Of a stretch of 64,000 bases of DNA, positions 9,029 to 19,520 are shown piece by piece. The notes below the pieces were generated by a model, which ran no database searches, was not told where the DNA came from, and saw nothing but the letters and a program-made list of their open reading frames with translations. Each line of letters starts with the position of its first letter. The stretch's first letter is position 1. Position numbers and translations under genes: made by a program. The stretch is from Kitagawia praeruptora. Its lineage: Eukaryota; Streptophyta; Magnoliopsida; Apiales; Apiaceae. Where the stretch lies: positions 144,049,001 to 144,113,000 of the forward strand of contig CM075354.1 in NCBI GenBank assembly GCA_037693485.1, in the 5' to 3' direction.

Positions 9029-11406
9029 ATTTGATTGGGTCCGGAATACTTAAAGAATTGGCCTTTGTCAGGCAAAACAACATTTTTCACCTTAACACCA
9101 ATTTTATCATTAGTCAACAAGCATTTTACCCTATAAACAGATTTGACAATCTTTTGTTTCATTTTGGGTATCCATGTTTGTTTAGCAGCAATAAAACTTG
9201 TTTCATTTACTGGACATTTTACCTTATAAACAGCCTTAGTAAAACTTTGTTTAGGCTTATGTACAAATGTCTCTCTCCTAACATGAGGAGGACTAGCAGT
9301 CTTTGATCTAACATTTTTATTTCTGTTCATGTGTTGTCGAGGAGCAGTCTTATTATCACATGCATGATTACCATTAAAGTAAGCAGACATGACATTAAAA
9401 GAACAAGACATGCAATTGACAACACCACATGCTCTATGAGAAGAATCAATAATAGGCATGGTAGACATGTTAGATATGTTCTTGTTCTTTTTCAACTCAT
9501 TACCACCTAACCCAGTTTTAGACGAACTGGTTGACTCAACAAACTTAACTGGTCCCTTAGAAACAACCTTTTTAGATTTAACATTTTCGGTTGTAGGTTC
9601 CTTAACAGATTTATCATTATCAAGAACTATGCCATTAGCACTGTCCTCATTTTTCATTTCTTCTTGAATCACAATAGAATACATGTTTGGTGGTTCAGAA
9701 ACAGATTCTTTAAACATGGGTTTTTCAACATTCTTGAGAACGTGTGGTATACCTCTTTCTTTAGCAGGAATAGAATTAGGAGAATCATTGCTCAAAGAAC
9801 CAACAGCTTCTGTGTATTCAAACCCTATTCCTACAGTTCGTTCTCTAGCTTGTTTGTTGAAGTGCTCTTTAGAAACTTTAACAGAATTATAACAAGCTCT
9901 AATCTGTGTTTCAAGTTCTCTAATCCTGATGTCTTGTTCAGCAATCCTATCAACTTGTTTTACCATGTATTCTCTTAATGACTTATCTCTGCGGTTAAGT
10001 CGAGCTATTTCTTCTATATTCTTATCTTGATTAGTATGCACCTTTTTTAATTCTAACACTTCATTTTCAAGTTTAGTGTTTACAAGACTTATTCTCTCGT
10101 ATCCCTTTTGTGCATTACTCAAGGAATTACGTAAGCTACGAGTTAACTCTTCATCAGTAAGAATTACCGGTGTGGTGTAATAAGTTGATGACTCAGCATT
10201 TGCCACCAGCGCAAAGTTTCCATATTCTTCATCTTCGCTGTCTGTGTCATCCCAGCTTTTACCGGCAGCTACATAAGCTCTTCCAGTTTTCTTCTTTTCA
10301 GAAGCATAGTCCTTTTTCTGTGCTTGCTTGGGTTTTTGACACTCAGTAGCAAAGTGTCCCAACTCATTACAGTTGAAGCAAAGGATCTTGCTTCTGTCAA
10401 CTGTACCAGTTTTGTAACCTCCCCTGTTACTAGAGGATGAAGAACCTCCTCTCTGAAATCTGCTATTAGACTTAAACCTGAACTTTGGATTTCGCCTGAA
10501 TCTGAAATTACTGAATTGCCTCACCATCATTGCCATGGATTCATCTTCCAATTGATCTAGCTCTTCCAGTGAATAGAATTCTCCACCATCCTGAGTGACT
10601 GGTGTCTGTCCATGTTCCACTTCAATTTGTTCCTTGTTGGAGCTGTTAGGTTGAACAACTTTAGCTTCCACTTCCTTAGGAACCTCAACTACTAGAGCTG
10701 TAGAAGAACTTGCCACTCTGCCTTTGCCAGAAATCTCTTTCTGCTGTTCTTGTTCCAACTCATAGGTCTTCAGAACACCAAACAGCCTGTCAAGAGCAAT
10801 CTTATTTAAATCTCTGGATTCTCTGATGGCAGTTATTCTATGCTCCAGGTGAGTAGGCATAGTCAGTAAAAACTTCATGTTGATCTCCTTCTGGGTATAT
10901 TGCTTTCCATGAACTTGCAAGTTGTTGATTATTTTGTTATACCTTTCGAACACTTCCTGAATGCCTTCGTTAGGGCCAACTCTAAAGTGTTCATATTCAG
11001 AGGTCAAAATTTGAAGTCTATTTTCCTTGACTTCATCAGTCCCTTCATTAATAGTCTCAATAGTTTCCCAGATGTGCTTAGCAGTTTTACAATTCATTAC
11101 ATGACTATACATTACAGCATCTAGGGAATCTAATAGAATGAGTCTCAAATTTTTATCCAGTCGAGCTTCCTCTTTATCTTCAGCAGTAAAGTTCTTAGGG
11201 TCCTTTGGATAGAATTTTGCAGGTTTTGTTACTACTCCATTTGTAAGGATTTCATCATCATGTTGCATAGGAGTTTTTGGTCCATTTTTCAAAACCCACA
11301 AATAATTTGGATTTGTAACATCAAGAAACAATTCCATTTTATTTTTCCACATGTCATAGTTATCTTTATTAAAGATAGGAATTTTAACAATGCCTTTGGA
11401 AGACAT
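9007..11406 (-). CDS. Sirevirus gag (799 residues)
   Basis: Structural protein forming the virus-like particle. It starts MSSKGIVKIPIFNKDNYDMW, a copia gag N-terminus. A UBN2-type gag region spans about residues 70-220, and a CCHC zinc knuckle lies at about residue 340 (CFNCNELGHFATEC). A long heptad-like, charged stretch at about 420-510 is a predicted coiled coil, and the Lys-rich tail ends GPNQIWVPKKV. The length and the C-terminal extension beyond the knuckle fit Sireviruses and exceed ordinary copia gag (about 250-400). No stops interrupt it. A copy of the first ~46 codons recurs at 637-776. Confidence 0.93.
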   Translation of the reverse strand: MSSKGIVKIPIFNKDNYDMWKNKMELFLDVTNPNYLWVLKNGPKTPMQHDDEILTNGVVTKPAKFYPKDPKNFTAEDKEEARLDKNLRLILLDSLDAVMYSHVMNCKTAKHIWETIETINEGTDEVKENRLQILTSEYEHFRVGPNEGIQEVFERYNKIINNLQVHGKQYTQKEINMKFLLTMPTHLEHRITAIRESRDLNKIALDRLFGVLKTYELEQEQQKEISGKGRVASSSTALVVEVPKEVEAKVVQPNSSNKEQIEVEHGQTPVTQDGGEFYSLEELDQLEDESMAMMVRQFSNFRFRRNPKFRFKSNSRFQRGGSSSSSNRGGYKTGTVDRSKILCFNCNELGHFATECQKPKQAQKKDYASEKKKTGRAYVAAGKSWDDTDSEDEEYGNFALVANAESSTYYTTPVILTDEELTRSLRNSLSNAQKGYERISLVNTKLENEVLELKKVHTNQDKNIEEIARLNRRDKSLREYMVKQVDRIAEQDIRIRELETQIRACYNSVKVSKEHFNKQARERTVGIGFEYTEAVGSLSNDSPNSIPAKERGIPHVLKNVEKPMFKESVSEPPNMYSIVIQEEMKNEDSANGIVLDNDKSVKEPTTENVKSKKVVSKGPVKFVESTSSSKTGLGGNELKKNKNISNMSTMPIIDSSHRACGVVNCMSCSFNVMSAYFNGNHACDNKTAPRQHMNRNKNVRSKTASPPHVRRETFVHKPKQSFTKAVYKVKCPVNETSFIAAKQTWIPKMKQKIVKSVYRVKCLLTNDKIGVKVKNVVLPDKGQFFKYSGPNQIWVPKKV

Positions 11407-11490
11407 GATGAATTTTTAAGTGAGTTAAAAATTCGAGATAAATTTTTGATTGAATAAAAATAGGATCTTGATTTGTGTATCAATCAATAG

Positions 11491-11502
11491 GCCCTGATAC
11501 CA
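11491..11502 (-). other. Primer binding site of the complete unit
   Basis: The - strand reads TGGTATCAGGGC two bases beyond the 5' LTR, the same near-match to the initiator-Met tRNA 3' end as at 861-872. Confidence 0.88.
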
Positions 11503-11504
11503 AT

Positions 11505-13410
11505 TGTTAGGTCCGATAAGATTGTAGAAGGGGGGGGGTTGAATACAATCTATACCAATTTATCGAAATTTGTCTTTTAAATAAAATTTGATTTAGACAA
11601 ATTTATGCGGAATAAATTGAAAAAAAATTTCAAGTTGAATATAACAATATATTAACTTGATGGGTGTTACAATTTCAGTACAGATTAATTATCAAGATGA
11701 TAAAAACTAATTAGAAAATTCGACATGGACTTTTCTAATTTAGTTAATAAAAATCAAGATAAGAACTAGGAAACTTAATTCGCTAGTAGTACAAGAATCA
11801 CAAATAATTAAGTTCTTATGGATACAATTTTTGATACAAGAACTCAAGAATTTATAGCAATTTAATTGCTTGATTTTGCTTCAAAGATGAGAGAGATATG
11901 ATATTGTTTTCTTCTTTCTTTCTGTGTCTGTGTATGTCTGTGTGTGTTTTGTTGTTGTAGCCGCCTGGTGCTTTTATCAAAATAAAGCTACTGCCTTTGT
12001 TTAGCACTTCTGCAGACTATCGAAAGACTATCAAATGACTTGCAGACTATCCAGTTGAGTTGCAGACTACCGGTGTGACTATCTGGCTTGGCAGACTACC
12101 CAACTCTTTCTCCAGACTATCATAATGACTATCCTGATAGTCTTTAATTAATGATTTTTCTGGCAGACTACCATGCAGACTTTCTGGTAGACTATCACCT
12201 TAGCAGACTATCAACCTGTGTAGCCTTTGTTGTGCAGACTATCAGCCAGACTACTTTTAAATAGTCTTTTAACATTAAATCATAGTCTAAAACACTTCTA
12301 ATAGACTTTAGAAATTTATATTAATTCCAAATTAATTAATTCAATAATTAACTTAATAAATTAATTAATTCTTGAAGAATTAAATTATTAATCAAGTTAA
12401 ATAAATACTTTAAATTAATTAAGAAAGAATTAACATAATTCTTTTTTTCTTGGCCAATTTGCTAACAATTCACTTGTTTCCTTTTCATTTGTTTATCAAA
12501 TTAATCAAGTGAATTGCTTCGTACACATGTTGAACAATATTCGGAAAACAAATGACCTGCTGCAATTCAAAATTCAACCGAGGTCTATTTTGTCCTATAT
12601 GGAATGGGCTCCGTAGAAATGTTTTTTGTCCCGCACAACTTATAATCTTTAATTAATAAATAATTATTTTAATCCAGAAATTATAAAAATAAATATCTAA
12701 TATCATTAGATATTTATAAATATAATTTTCTAAATAAATAAAATATTTATTAATATAAAATTATACTTAAACTCTAAGCTGCGGTTACCTGAGTGTCTGG
12801 AACTGGACTCCTTTTGCTTAACAAAAAATATATCAATTCCAACCGGGGTTCCAGCTTTAAGAATATATCACTTAGAATTTCTTTATGATAATTCTTTTTC
12901 CTCGTAGCCAGTCCACTTGATAGTAAAATCCTTGTGGTTAATTAATTTAGCACTTCTGTTGCTTGTACAATGATTTTCTCACATACCAGTCTTGATAGCT
13001 TGAACCACTGAAGTTAATGATGAACAACCACTGTTAAATGTGACACTCGATGTACTGTCTGGTTCATGAGTGACTAACCGCAATGACTGTTCTTCAACTT
13101 TAAAATCTGGTTCCTTTTCTTTTCTCCTCTCTCTCTTTAATCGTCTGTACTGTCTCTATCACCTTGAAATCTCTGTCACTCTAAATGAATCCACTTCTTA
13201 ACGAATACTCCACTGAGGCTTGATCAGATGTCTGAGCTTCTTTCAATGTAGTAATTCTTCAAGTCTGTAGATTGACCTTGATCTTTTTCTTCTGACAGAT
13301 AATACAATCTGAGATTCCTTGTGACAGTCTATATACTATTAACTATTACAATCTTGTTTAAGTTGAGTTGTATCCTCGAAATACAAATAGGCTACATCAT
13401 ATGCCTTTCA
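11505..13410 (-). repeat. Sirevirus LTR (5' LTR)
   Basis: This 1,906-bp LTR runs TGTTAGG...TTTCA on the + strand, matches 875-2781, and directly abuts the TSD GATTG at 13411. It should hold the element's promoter. Confidence 0.93.
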
Positions 13411-13761
13411 GATTGCCATTTCACATGTGATAAAGTTCTTGAAGGGTTTCTGCAATTATCATATTTACCAACTCAACATCAGCTAGCAAACATCATGACT
13501 AAAGTTCTACCTAATCCACAGTTTAAGAATTTATTGTTCAAGTTGGGTATGTCTGATCTCTCAACATCCTCCAACTTGAGGGAGGCTATTAGTGACACGT
13601 ATGCAACTCCACATCAGCAATCTCTAACTGATTAGTCTAACTAACTTTCCCTCCATTTTCTATTCCATGTAATCTGTATATAAACACTAGATTTACTACT
13701 TCTGTACTTCTTCATTTTTCAATTCTGTAACAATGGAATTGTAAATATACAGTTCATCTTC
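13411..13761 (+). pseudogene. Copia RNase H end and probable 3' LTR
   Basis: This continues the copia element of 1-625 after the Sirevirus insertion. After the TSD GATTG, the frame gives HFTCDKV...FKLGMSDL, the usual end of copia RNase H. A PPT-like run (TTGAGGGAGGC) at about 13577-13587 is followed by TATTAGTGACACG, probably a mutated TGTTAG start of a short LTR that ends near 13761 (...TTCTACA). It has a TATA-like CTGTATATAAACAC. The 5' LTR is outside the window, so the LTR boundaries are provisional. Confidence 0.75.
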
Positions 13762-13764
13762 TAC

Positions 13765-13961
13765 ATTTCTTAGCTTATGAATTTACAAAAGTATTAGTTT
13801 GCCTCTAAGATATAAGTTACAAGTTTTTGTTGAAAGTCTGGTTCATCTTAATGGTGGTGTAAATGATGTAGAGAATTATTGTATACCAGAAAAAATGGTG
13901 GAAGACGACAGAACTGATCAAGGTATATTGCTGCTCAATCTTTTTTTTTTAAAATTCATAT
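13765..13961 (+). pseudogene. F-box-type gene, C-terminal tail
   Basis: Translation gives PLRYKLQVFVESLVHLNGG, matching the tail of the F-box pseudogene near 61845-61910 (RGLPRRY...FIESLVHLRGG) and the usual C-terminal VESLVxL motif of plant F-box/FBA proteins. Only the tail is here; the copia element begins just upstream and a CACTA end follows at 13962. Confidence 0.6.
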
Positions 13962-14270
13962 CACTACAACAAATTTGGGCTTTTACGATGGAAAATTTAC
14001 ACTAGATCCGTCGTAAATGCCTCATTTACGACGGAAACGTTTTGTCGTTTTTGCTTCAGTTGAAAGTTCGAAAATACGGTCAAAAGTTCCTAATTTGGTC
14101 ACAAGTTCCGCGTTTTGTCAGAAGTTCCTAATTTTGTCACAAGTTCCAAGTTTTGTCACAAGTTCGTAATTTTGTCACAAGTTCCAAGTTTTGTCACAAG
14201 TTCTAAATCTTGTCACAAATTGTAGTTTTCGTCACAAATTTCGAATTTATTTAATTTGGAAATAAAAATC
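13962..14270. repeat. Left terminal and subterminal region of outer CACTA
   Basis: After the CACTA end come GTCGTAAATGCC / TTTACGACGGAAACG motifs. Then from about 14075 to 14250 there are about ten degenerate copies of a 20-bp unit like TTTTGTCACAAGTTCCAAG. Subterminal direct repeats of this kind are where CACTA transposases bind. Confidence 0.65.
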
Positions 14271-14276
14271 AAATAT

Positions 14277-15105
14277 TAAATAAAATTACAACTTATGACA
14301 GGATTTGAATGAAGAACCTTCGTCAGAAGTTTTTTGAATCCAGTAGTTACGACAGATTTTTCTGTCATAAGTTCTTTGAATTCAATACTTACGACAGATT
14401 TTTCTGTCGCAAGGTTTGCAAATGAGGGCCAGCTTTTGCTGCTTTTGCTGCTTCCCAGCCACATTTATTGGCTTTAAATCAATTTAATCAAAGCTATTCA
14501 TACACACCACAATTCAGAATGTTCATACACACCACAATATATAAAACCATTAAGCATTCAAATTCAGAGCTGTTCATACTGATAAGTGGATTTTATATCC
14601 ACTTGGAGCAATCTAAATCGGCTTAAATTGATTGTCTTGGGCTCAAGTTTCTTGTAGTTTTGATGTGTTTTGTTTAGTTGTGCAGATTTACAAATATTAT
14701 ATAAAATTACAACTTATGACAGGATTTGAATGAAGAACATTCGTCAGAAGTTTTTTGAATCCAGTAGTTACGACAGATTTTTCTGTCATAAGTTCTTTGA
14801 ATTCAATACTTACGACAGATTTTTCTGTCGCAAGGTTTGCAAATGAGGGCCAGCTTTTCCTGCTTCCCAGCCACATTTATTGGCTTTAAATCAATTTAAT
14901 CAAAGCTATTCATACACACCACAATTCAGAATGTTCATACACACCACAATATATAAAACCATTAAGCATTCAAATTCAGAGCTGTTCATACTGATAAGTG
15001 GATTTTTTATCCACTTGGAGCAATCTAAATCGGCTTAAATTGATTGTCTTGGGCTCAAGTTTCTTGTAGTTTTGATGTGTTTTGTTTAGTTGTGCAGATT
15101 TACAA
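14277..15105. repeat. ~415-bp tandem duplication across flank and LTR start
   Basis: Sequence 14281-14693 (host flank plus the first 114 bp of the gypsy LTR) recurs at 14702-15105. The second copy leads into the real LTR. The copies differ mainly by a 9-bp indel in a GCTGCTTTT run. The joint (TACAA to ATATTA) has short homology to the start of copy 1. The duplication happened after gypsy insertion, because it includes LTR sequence. Confidence 0.88.
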
Positions 15106-16446
15106 GGATGTTGATTATGGTGGATGTTTTTGTCGTTTTTGGAGATTTAATTTATTAAAATTCGGATTTATTGGGCTACACGCGTGAGATTCACTGTTTG
15201 GGCCATATCTTGAGTTCTAGAAGTCAGTTTTGGACGATCTTACTGTCCACGCGAAGATAACGAGATTCTCTATCATTCTAAAGTGGTCCAGAGGCCCAAT
15301 TGCAGCTGGAACGTTCCAGAATTACTGAAGAAAAGACAGCTGCGAATAATTCTGATTAGGTATTTTCTATTATAATTCTGATTTGGTATTTTCTTGTTGG
15401 GCAAGATGTCTAGAGCCTATATAAACACATCCAATCCTTGTAAAATTAGATCATTATCATTATTACATACATTACATATTATAGTTTAGATCTGCAAGGG
15501 ATAAAAGGAGAGAAGGATTCAACGCTCGGTGATAAGCACGGATCTAGATCTACTTCATATTTTGTGTTACTTTGGATTATAGATTTGTTTTCTCAACTTT
15601 TGTTTTACTAATATTATTGATTCTTTTAATTATATCTTGTTTATTATCATGTTTTCATCAAATCCCATGACGATGAACAGTTCAATTATGGGCTAATCGT
15701 TGTCATGGGATTCTAACGGAGTTATTTATGGAACTTAGTATCTTGATGCTTTAAAGATTTGTGTGTGGTGTATAATTGATATCCTCGTATGGTTATGCAT
15801 AATAGATAGATGCGTCGCGAACATCTAATTTGTTAATCTCTTGTGAAGTGAAAGTGGATCTTGAGATTTAGAACTTGCCATGCTAGCATAGGTTCATAAT
15901 TGTTTATCAATATGATTTGTGGTGTGAGATGAAAATACTTATACTGCCCTGTGTGATCTTAATGGATAACTTGTTCTTCAACCGTTATGTTTTCAAATTC
16001 TATAGACATATATGGTCTAAGCATAATTGGTGTCTATTCATCTTCTATCTCTTTTGTGGATGTATGTTTAGTTTGGTATGCGTATGCTGACAGGTAGCGT
16101 ATACTTGTTTCGTGTTATCCGATCAGATATCAAAACCATTGCACATAGTGATTAAAGGCGTCAGATCTAAGGGAAGTATTTAATGAAGTTAGGATCCCAT
16201 GTTTATTCTCATATAAGTAATTCAATTTTAATTCTTGTCAATTAGTTAATTCTTAGATTTATAATTTGCGCTTTAGTTTAATTTAGATAATCAAACCCAA
16301 ATTTATTAATTTTCTTAGCAGTGAATTAAGATCATACATTGTTGAATAGGTGCATTTACTGAAAAGAACCATAACCAGATCTCAGTGGAACGAACTTTAA
16401 TTGTATTACTTGTGACCACGTATACTTGCGTGAAATTGTGTTAACA
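14992..16446 (+). repeat. Gypsy 5' LTR
   Basis: This 1,455-bp LTR starts TGATAAGTGG and ends GTTAACA. It matches 21922-23394 with scattered differences (about 1% by eye) and one replaced stretch at about 15348-15375 versus 22272-22320. A TATA-like TATATAAACACATCC at 15417 lies in the expected promoter area. Confidence 0.93.
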
Positions 16447-16452
16447 AGTTTT

Positions 16453-16470
16453 TGGCGCCGCTATCGGGGA
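16453..16470 (+). other. Gypsy primer binding site
   Basis: TGGCGCCGCTATCGGGGA lies six bases after the LTR. It resembles TGGCGCCGTTGCCGGGGA, the tRNA-Asp-type site known from Athila/Tat elements. Confidence 0.85.
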
Positions 16471-16586
16471 TCATCGGTGTTTTTATTTTAGTTTATGTGC
16501 TTGTCATCTGTGGTCGTTAGCGTTCACTGACTCGGATTTCTTACCTAGTTTGTTTGATTCGTGGTGTTTCAGGTACTTAGATTTGT

Positions 16587-19016
16587 ATGCAAACACGCTT
16601 ACAAGCTCGTTTACAAAAACTGGCAGAAGACGATCTTGTAGAGAACTTAGAGAATAAGAACGAGGAAACTGAAACTACTGTAGAGATGGGTGACGCAGCA
16701 GCAGTAGTAAAGGCTTTGAAGGATTATTCTCAGCCGAAACTTAATGACATCCAGTCTAGTATTGTCAGGCTAGCTATTGCAGCGAACAATTTTGAGATCA
16801 AGCCGGGCACAATTCAGATGGTGCAGAATTCAGTCCAGTTTGGGGGAGCTCCTACGGAGGATCCTAACATGCATGTTCGGGACTTTATTGAAATCTGCGA
16901 CACTTTCAAATGTAATGGTGTGACGGATGATGCTATCAGGTTGAGGCTTTTCCCATTCTCTCTGAGGGATAAGGCTAAGAGCTGGCTACACTCTTTGCCA
17001 CCTGGTTCCATTACTACATGGGAAGATCTTGCTCAAAAGTTTCTTACTAAATTCTTCCCTATGGCGAAAACTGTAGCATTAAGGAACCAGTTGGCTCAAT
17101 TCCAACAGCAATCTGGCGAGACCTTGTGTGAGGCTTGGGAACGCTACAAGGAGATGCTACGGAAGTGTCCTCATCATGGCATGCCTGATTGGATGGTTAT
17201 TAATGGGTTCTACAATGGGTTGGGAGCACAATCTAGACCTTTGCTAGATGCAGCGTCAGGTGGAGCTCTGTGGGCAAAGAGCTATGATGAAGCTTATGAA
17301 CTTATAGAGATGATGGCTGCTAATGAATATCAAAATCCAACCCAAAGGCTATCTCAAGGCAGGGCAGCAGGAATTTTGGAAGTAGATACAGCTTCAATGA
17401 TTACGGCTCAGTTGAAAGCTCTTGCTATGAAGGTGGATTCTCTTGCTAATTATGCAGTTCAGCAGGTGGCTAGTGTTTGTGAGTTATGTGCGGGCGCACA
17501 TGAGACGAATCAGTGTGCTATCTCTTCTGAATCAGCACAGTTCGTGAGTAATTTCCAGAGACCTGCTGCACCAGTTCCAGCCACTTATCATCCTAATAAT
17601 CGGAATCATCCTAATTTTAGCTGGAGCAACAATCAAAATACTCAACAATCTTATCAGCAAGCGAAGCCATTTAATCAAGGCTATCAACAGCCTTATGCTC
17701 CAAGGGCACCATATCAACCTCCTGGATTTCAGCAGCAACAGCCCCAGGCTCATACGGGGCAATCATCTAATGATAAATCAGATGAGGTGTGGATAGCGGT
17801 AAAGAACCTACAAGCTGGCCAGAAAGTCTTGGAAACCCAGATAGGACAGATTGCAAGTGCCTTACTTAGTAGGCCTCAAGGAACTCTTCCTAGTTATACA
17901 GAGACTAATCCAGGCAGGAGGGAAGTTGTCCATGTACAGGTGAAAGCAGTCACTTTGTGATCCGGAAAGGTTACAACCGATCAAAAATCAGCAGCTAAGG
18001 AAGAAGAAGAAGTTCAGAATCAGCAAGTTGAAAAGTCTGCAGTTGAAAAATCTGGCTTGGTGGCTGATCAGCTAGATGGTGAAGTGGAAAAGAGCAAGAA
18101 GTCTGTTGAAAAGTCTATTTCGAAGCAGTCTACAAAGGATACTCAGATATATCCTCCTCCTCCCTTTCCTCGACGCGTGCAACAAAGTAAAGAAAAGCAA
18201 TTTCAGAAATTTATGGACGTCTTCAAGAAATTGTCCATTAATATTCCTTTTGTTGACGCATTAGCGCAGATGCCGAGCTATGTAAGGTTTATGAAGGATA
18301 TCCTTTCGAAAAAGAGAAGGTTGGAAGAATTTGAAACAGTGGCATTGACAGAGGAGTGTAGTGCGGTGTTGCAACAGAAATTGCCTCCTAAACTTAAGGA
18401 TCCAGTAAGCTTTACAATTCCATGCACCATTGGGAAGTTGTCTTTTGGCAAATGCTTATGTGATTTGGGAGCTAGTATTAATCTCATGCCCTTGTCTATT
18501 TTCACGCAACTTGGTCTACCGGAGCCGAAGCCAACTGACATCTCTTTGCAGCTGGCTGATAGGACGATCACTTATCCGAGGGGTATAGTAGAAGATGTTT
18601 TGGTAAAAGTTGATAAGTTCATCTTCCCAGCTAATTTTGTTATCTTGGATTTCGAAGAAGACAAGAAGATTCCTATAATTTTGGGAAGGCCTTTTCTAGC
18701 TACGGGTCGTACTTTGATCGATGTGCAGAAATGGGAGCTTATAATGAGGGTGCAAGATCAGAATGTTACCTTTAATGTGTTCAAGGCCATGAAATTTCCA
18801 ATAGAGGATGAAGAGTGTTTCAGTGTGGAAATAGTTGATACGGGTCAGAGACAGAAGTTTGATCAGTTGCTGAGCAAGAAATCGGACAGTTCTTCAATTC
18901 GAGATCTTTCGAATGTCAAGCTTGGGAAACTTCCACCACATTTGAGGTATGTCCTTTTGAATAATGAGTTAGTGATTTTTGAAGAAGGGCATGACAACGT
19001 GTTGCGAAGGTGGTAA
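16587..19016 (+). pseudogene. Gypsy gag-protease polyprotein with one internal stop
   Basis: One frame runs from ATG 16587 to 19016, broken by TGA at 17958-17960. The first 457 codons are gag: the retrotransposon gag core (LFPFSLRDKAKSWLHSLPPG ... FLTKFFP) at about residues 110-160, a Cys-rich CELCAGAHETNQC motif at about 297, a Gln/Pro/Asn-rich stretch, and ETQIGQIASALLSRPQGTLP. The stop falls in ...VTL*SGK, where relatives have LRSGK, so CGA probably became TGA. The second part holds the aspartic protease (LCDLGASINLMP, D-L-G-A active site; IILGRPFL flap region). It ends at TAA 19014. No RT follows. Confidence 0.9.
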
Positions 19017-19260
19017 GCCGATGATAAGGAAGAAGAGAGTTTTGTTCAGCCGTTCGAGTCGAAAAAGCACCTTAGAGGAGTGAAGAAGAAAAAGATTAGG
19101 CCGTTGGGTAGAAAAATCAAGTTGAAGTCTGAAGGAAGAGATTTGTGGAAAGCAAGCAACCAAGATGGCAACGTTCGCATGAATGGTTTTTCTGTTGAGA
19201 ACGGTTCGGTTATTCTTTTGAAACCACCTTGAGTTGAGGAAGTAACGTCAAGCTATTGAC
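19017..19260 (+). pseudogene. Gypsy pol C-terminal remnant
   Basis: In the same frame after the TAA, a Lys-rich stretch leads to NQDGNVRMNGFSVENGS, similar to the end of gypsy pol after integrase (xFKVNGQRLK). This suggests RT, RNase H and integrase were removed by one internal deletion between about 19010 and 19150. The exact joint is not visible without an intact relative. Confidence 0.5.
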
Positions 19261-19348
19261 GTTAAAGAAGCGCTTCTTGGGAGGCAACCCAAGCATTATT
19301 GTCCTTTGTTGTAGTATAGGTATCAAAAAAAAAAAAACAGAATTCAGG

Positions 19349-19520
19349 ATGCGCCAGCGCATCATGCGCGAGCCAGCGCGCAGGAGCGCCACAGAGACGC
19401 AGAAGGGAACCGCGCATCAGGCGCCCAGGCCGCGCAGGAGCGCCAACACGCTTTCCAGGCCTGCGCAACAGTGCCGAAAACGCGCGCATCAAGCGCCAGG
19501 GCTTCCTGCAATACCCGAAT
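19349..19520. repeat. GC-rich GCGC-motif block
   Basis: Within AT-rich DNA, this ~170-bp stretch is packed with GCGC, GCGCAT and CAGGCGC motifs, many mutually complementary (GCGCATCATGCGC is itself a hairpin). It is likely to be structured in RNA and dense in methylatable cytosines. Confidence 0.7.

Larger units (their letters stand above)
626..13410 (-). mobile_element. Sirevirus-like Ty1/copia retrotransposon, collapsed tandem structure
   Basis: This 12,785-bp element is transcribed on the - strand and inserted in an older copia element with TSD GATTG. Read 5' to 3' on the - strand it has: LTR (13410-11505), PBS, gag, protease/integrase/RT/RNase H, a long 3' spacer, polypurine tract, a second LTR (2781-875), a second PBS, 238 bp of a second gag start, and finally the last 14 bp of a third LTR. 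The lineage call rests on the very long gag ORF with coiled coil and CCHC knuckle, the initiator-Met PBS, the ~1.9-kb LTRs, and repeated PPT-like motifs in the 3' spacer; these are known features of Sireviruses (SIRE/Maximus). No envelope-like ORF is evident. Confidence 0.88.

Noticed and set aside
14580..14693. A solo or second gypsy LTR starting at 14580
   Set aside because: It is only the first 114 bp of the LTR, copied by the local tandem duplication; no LTR end follows.
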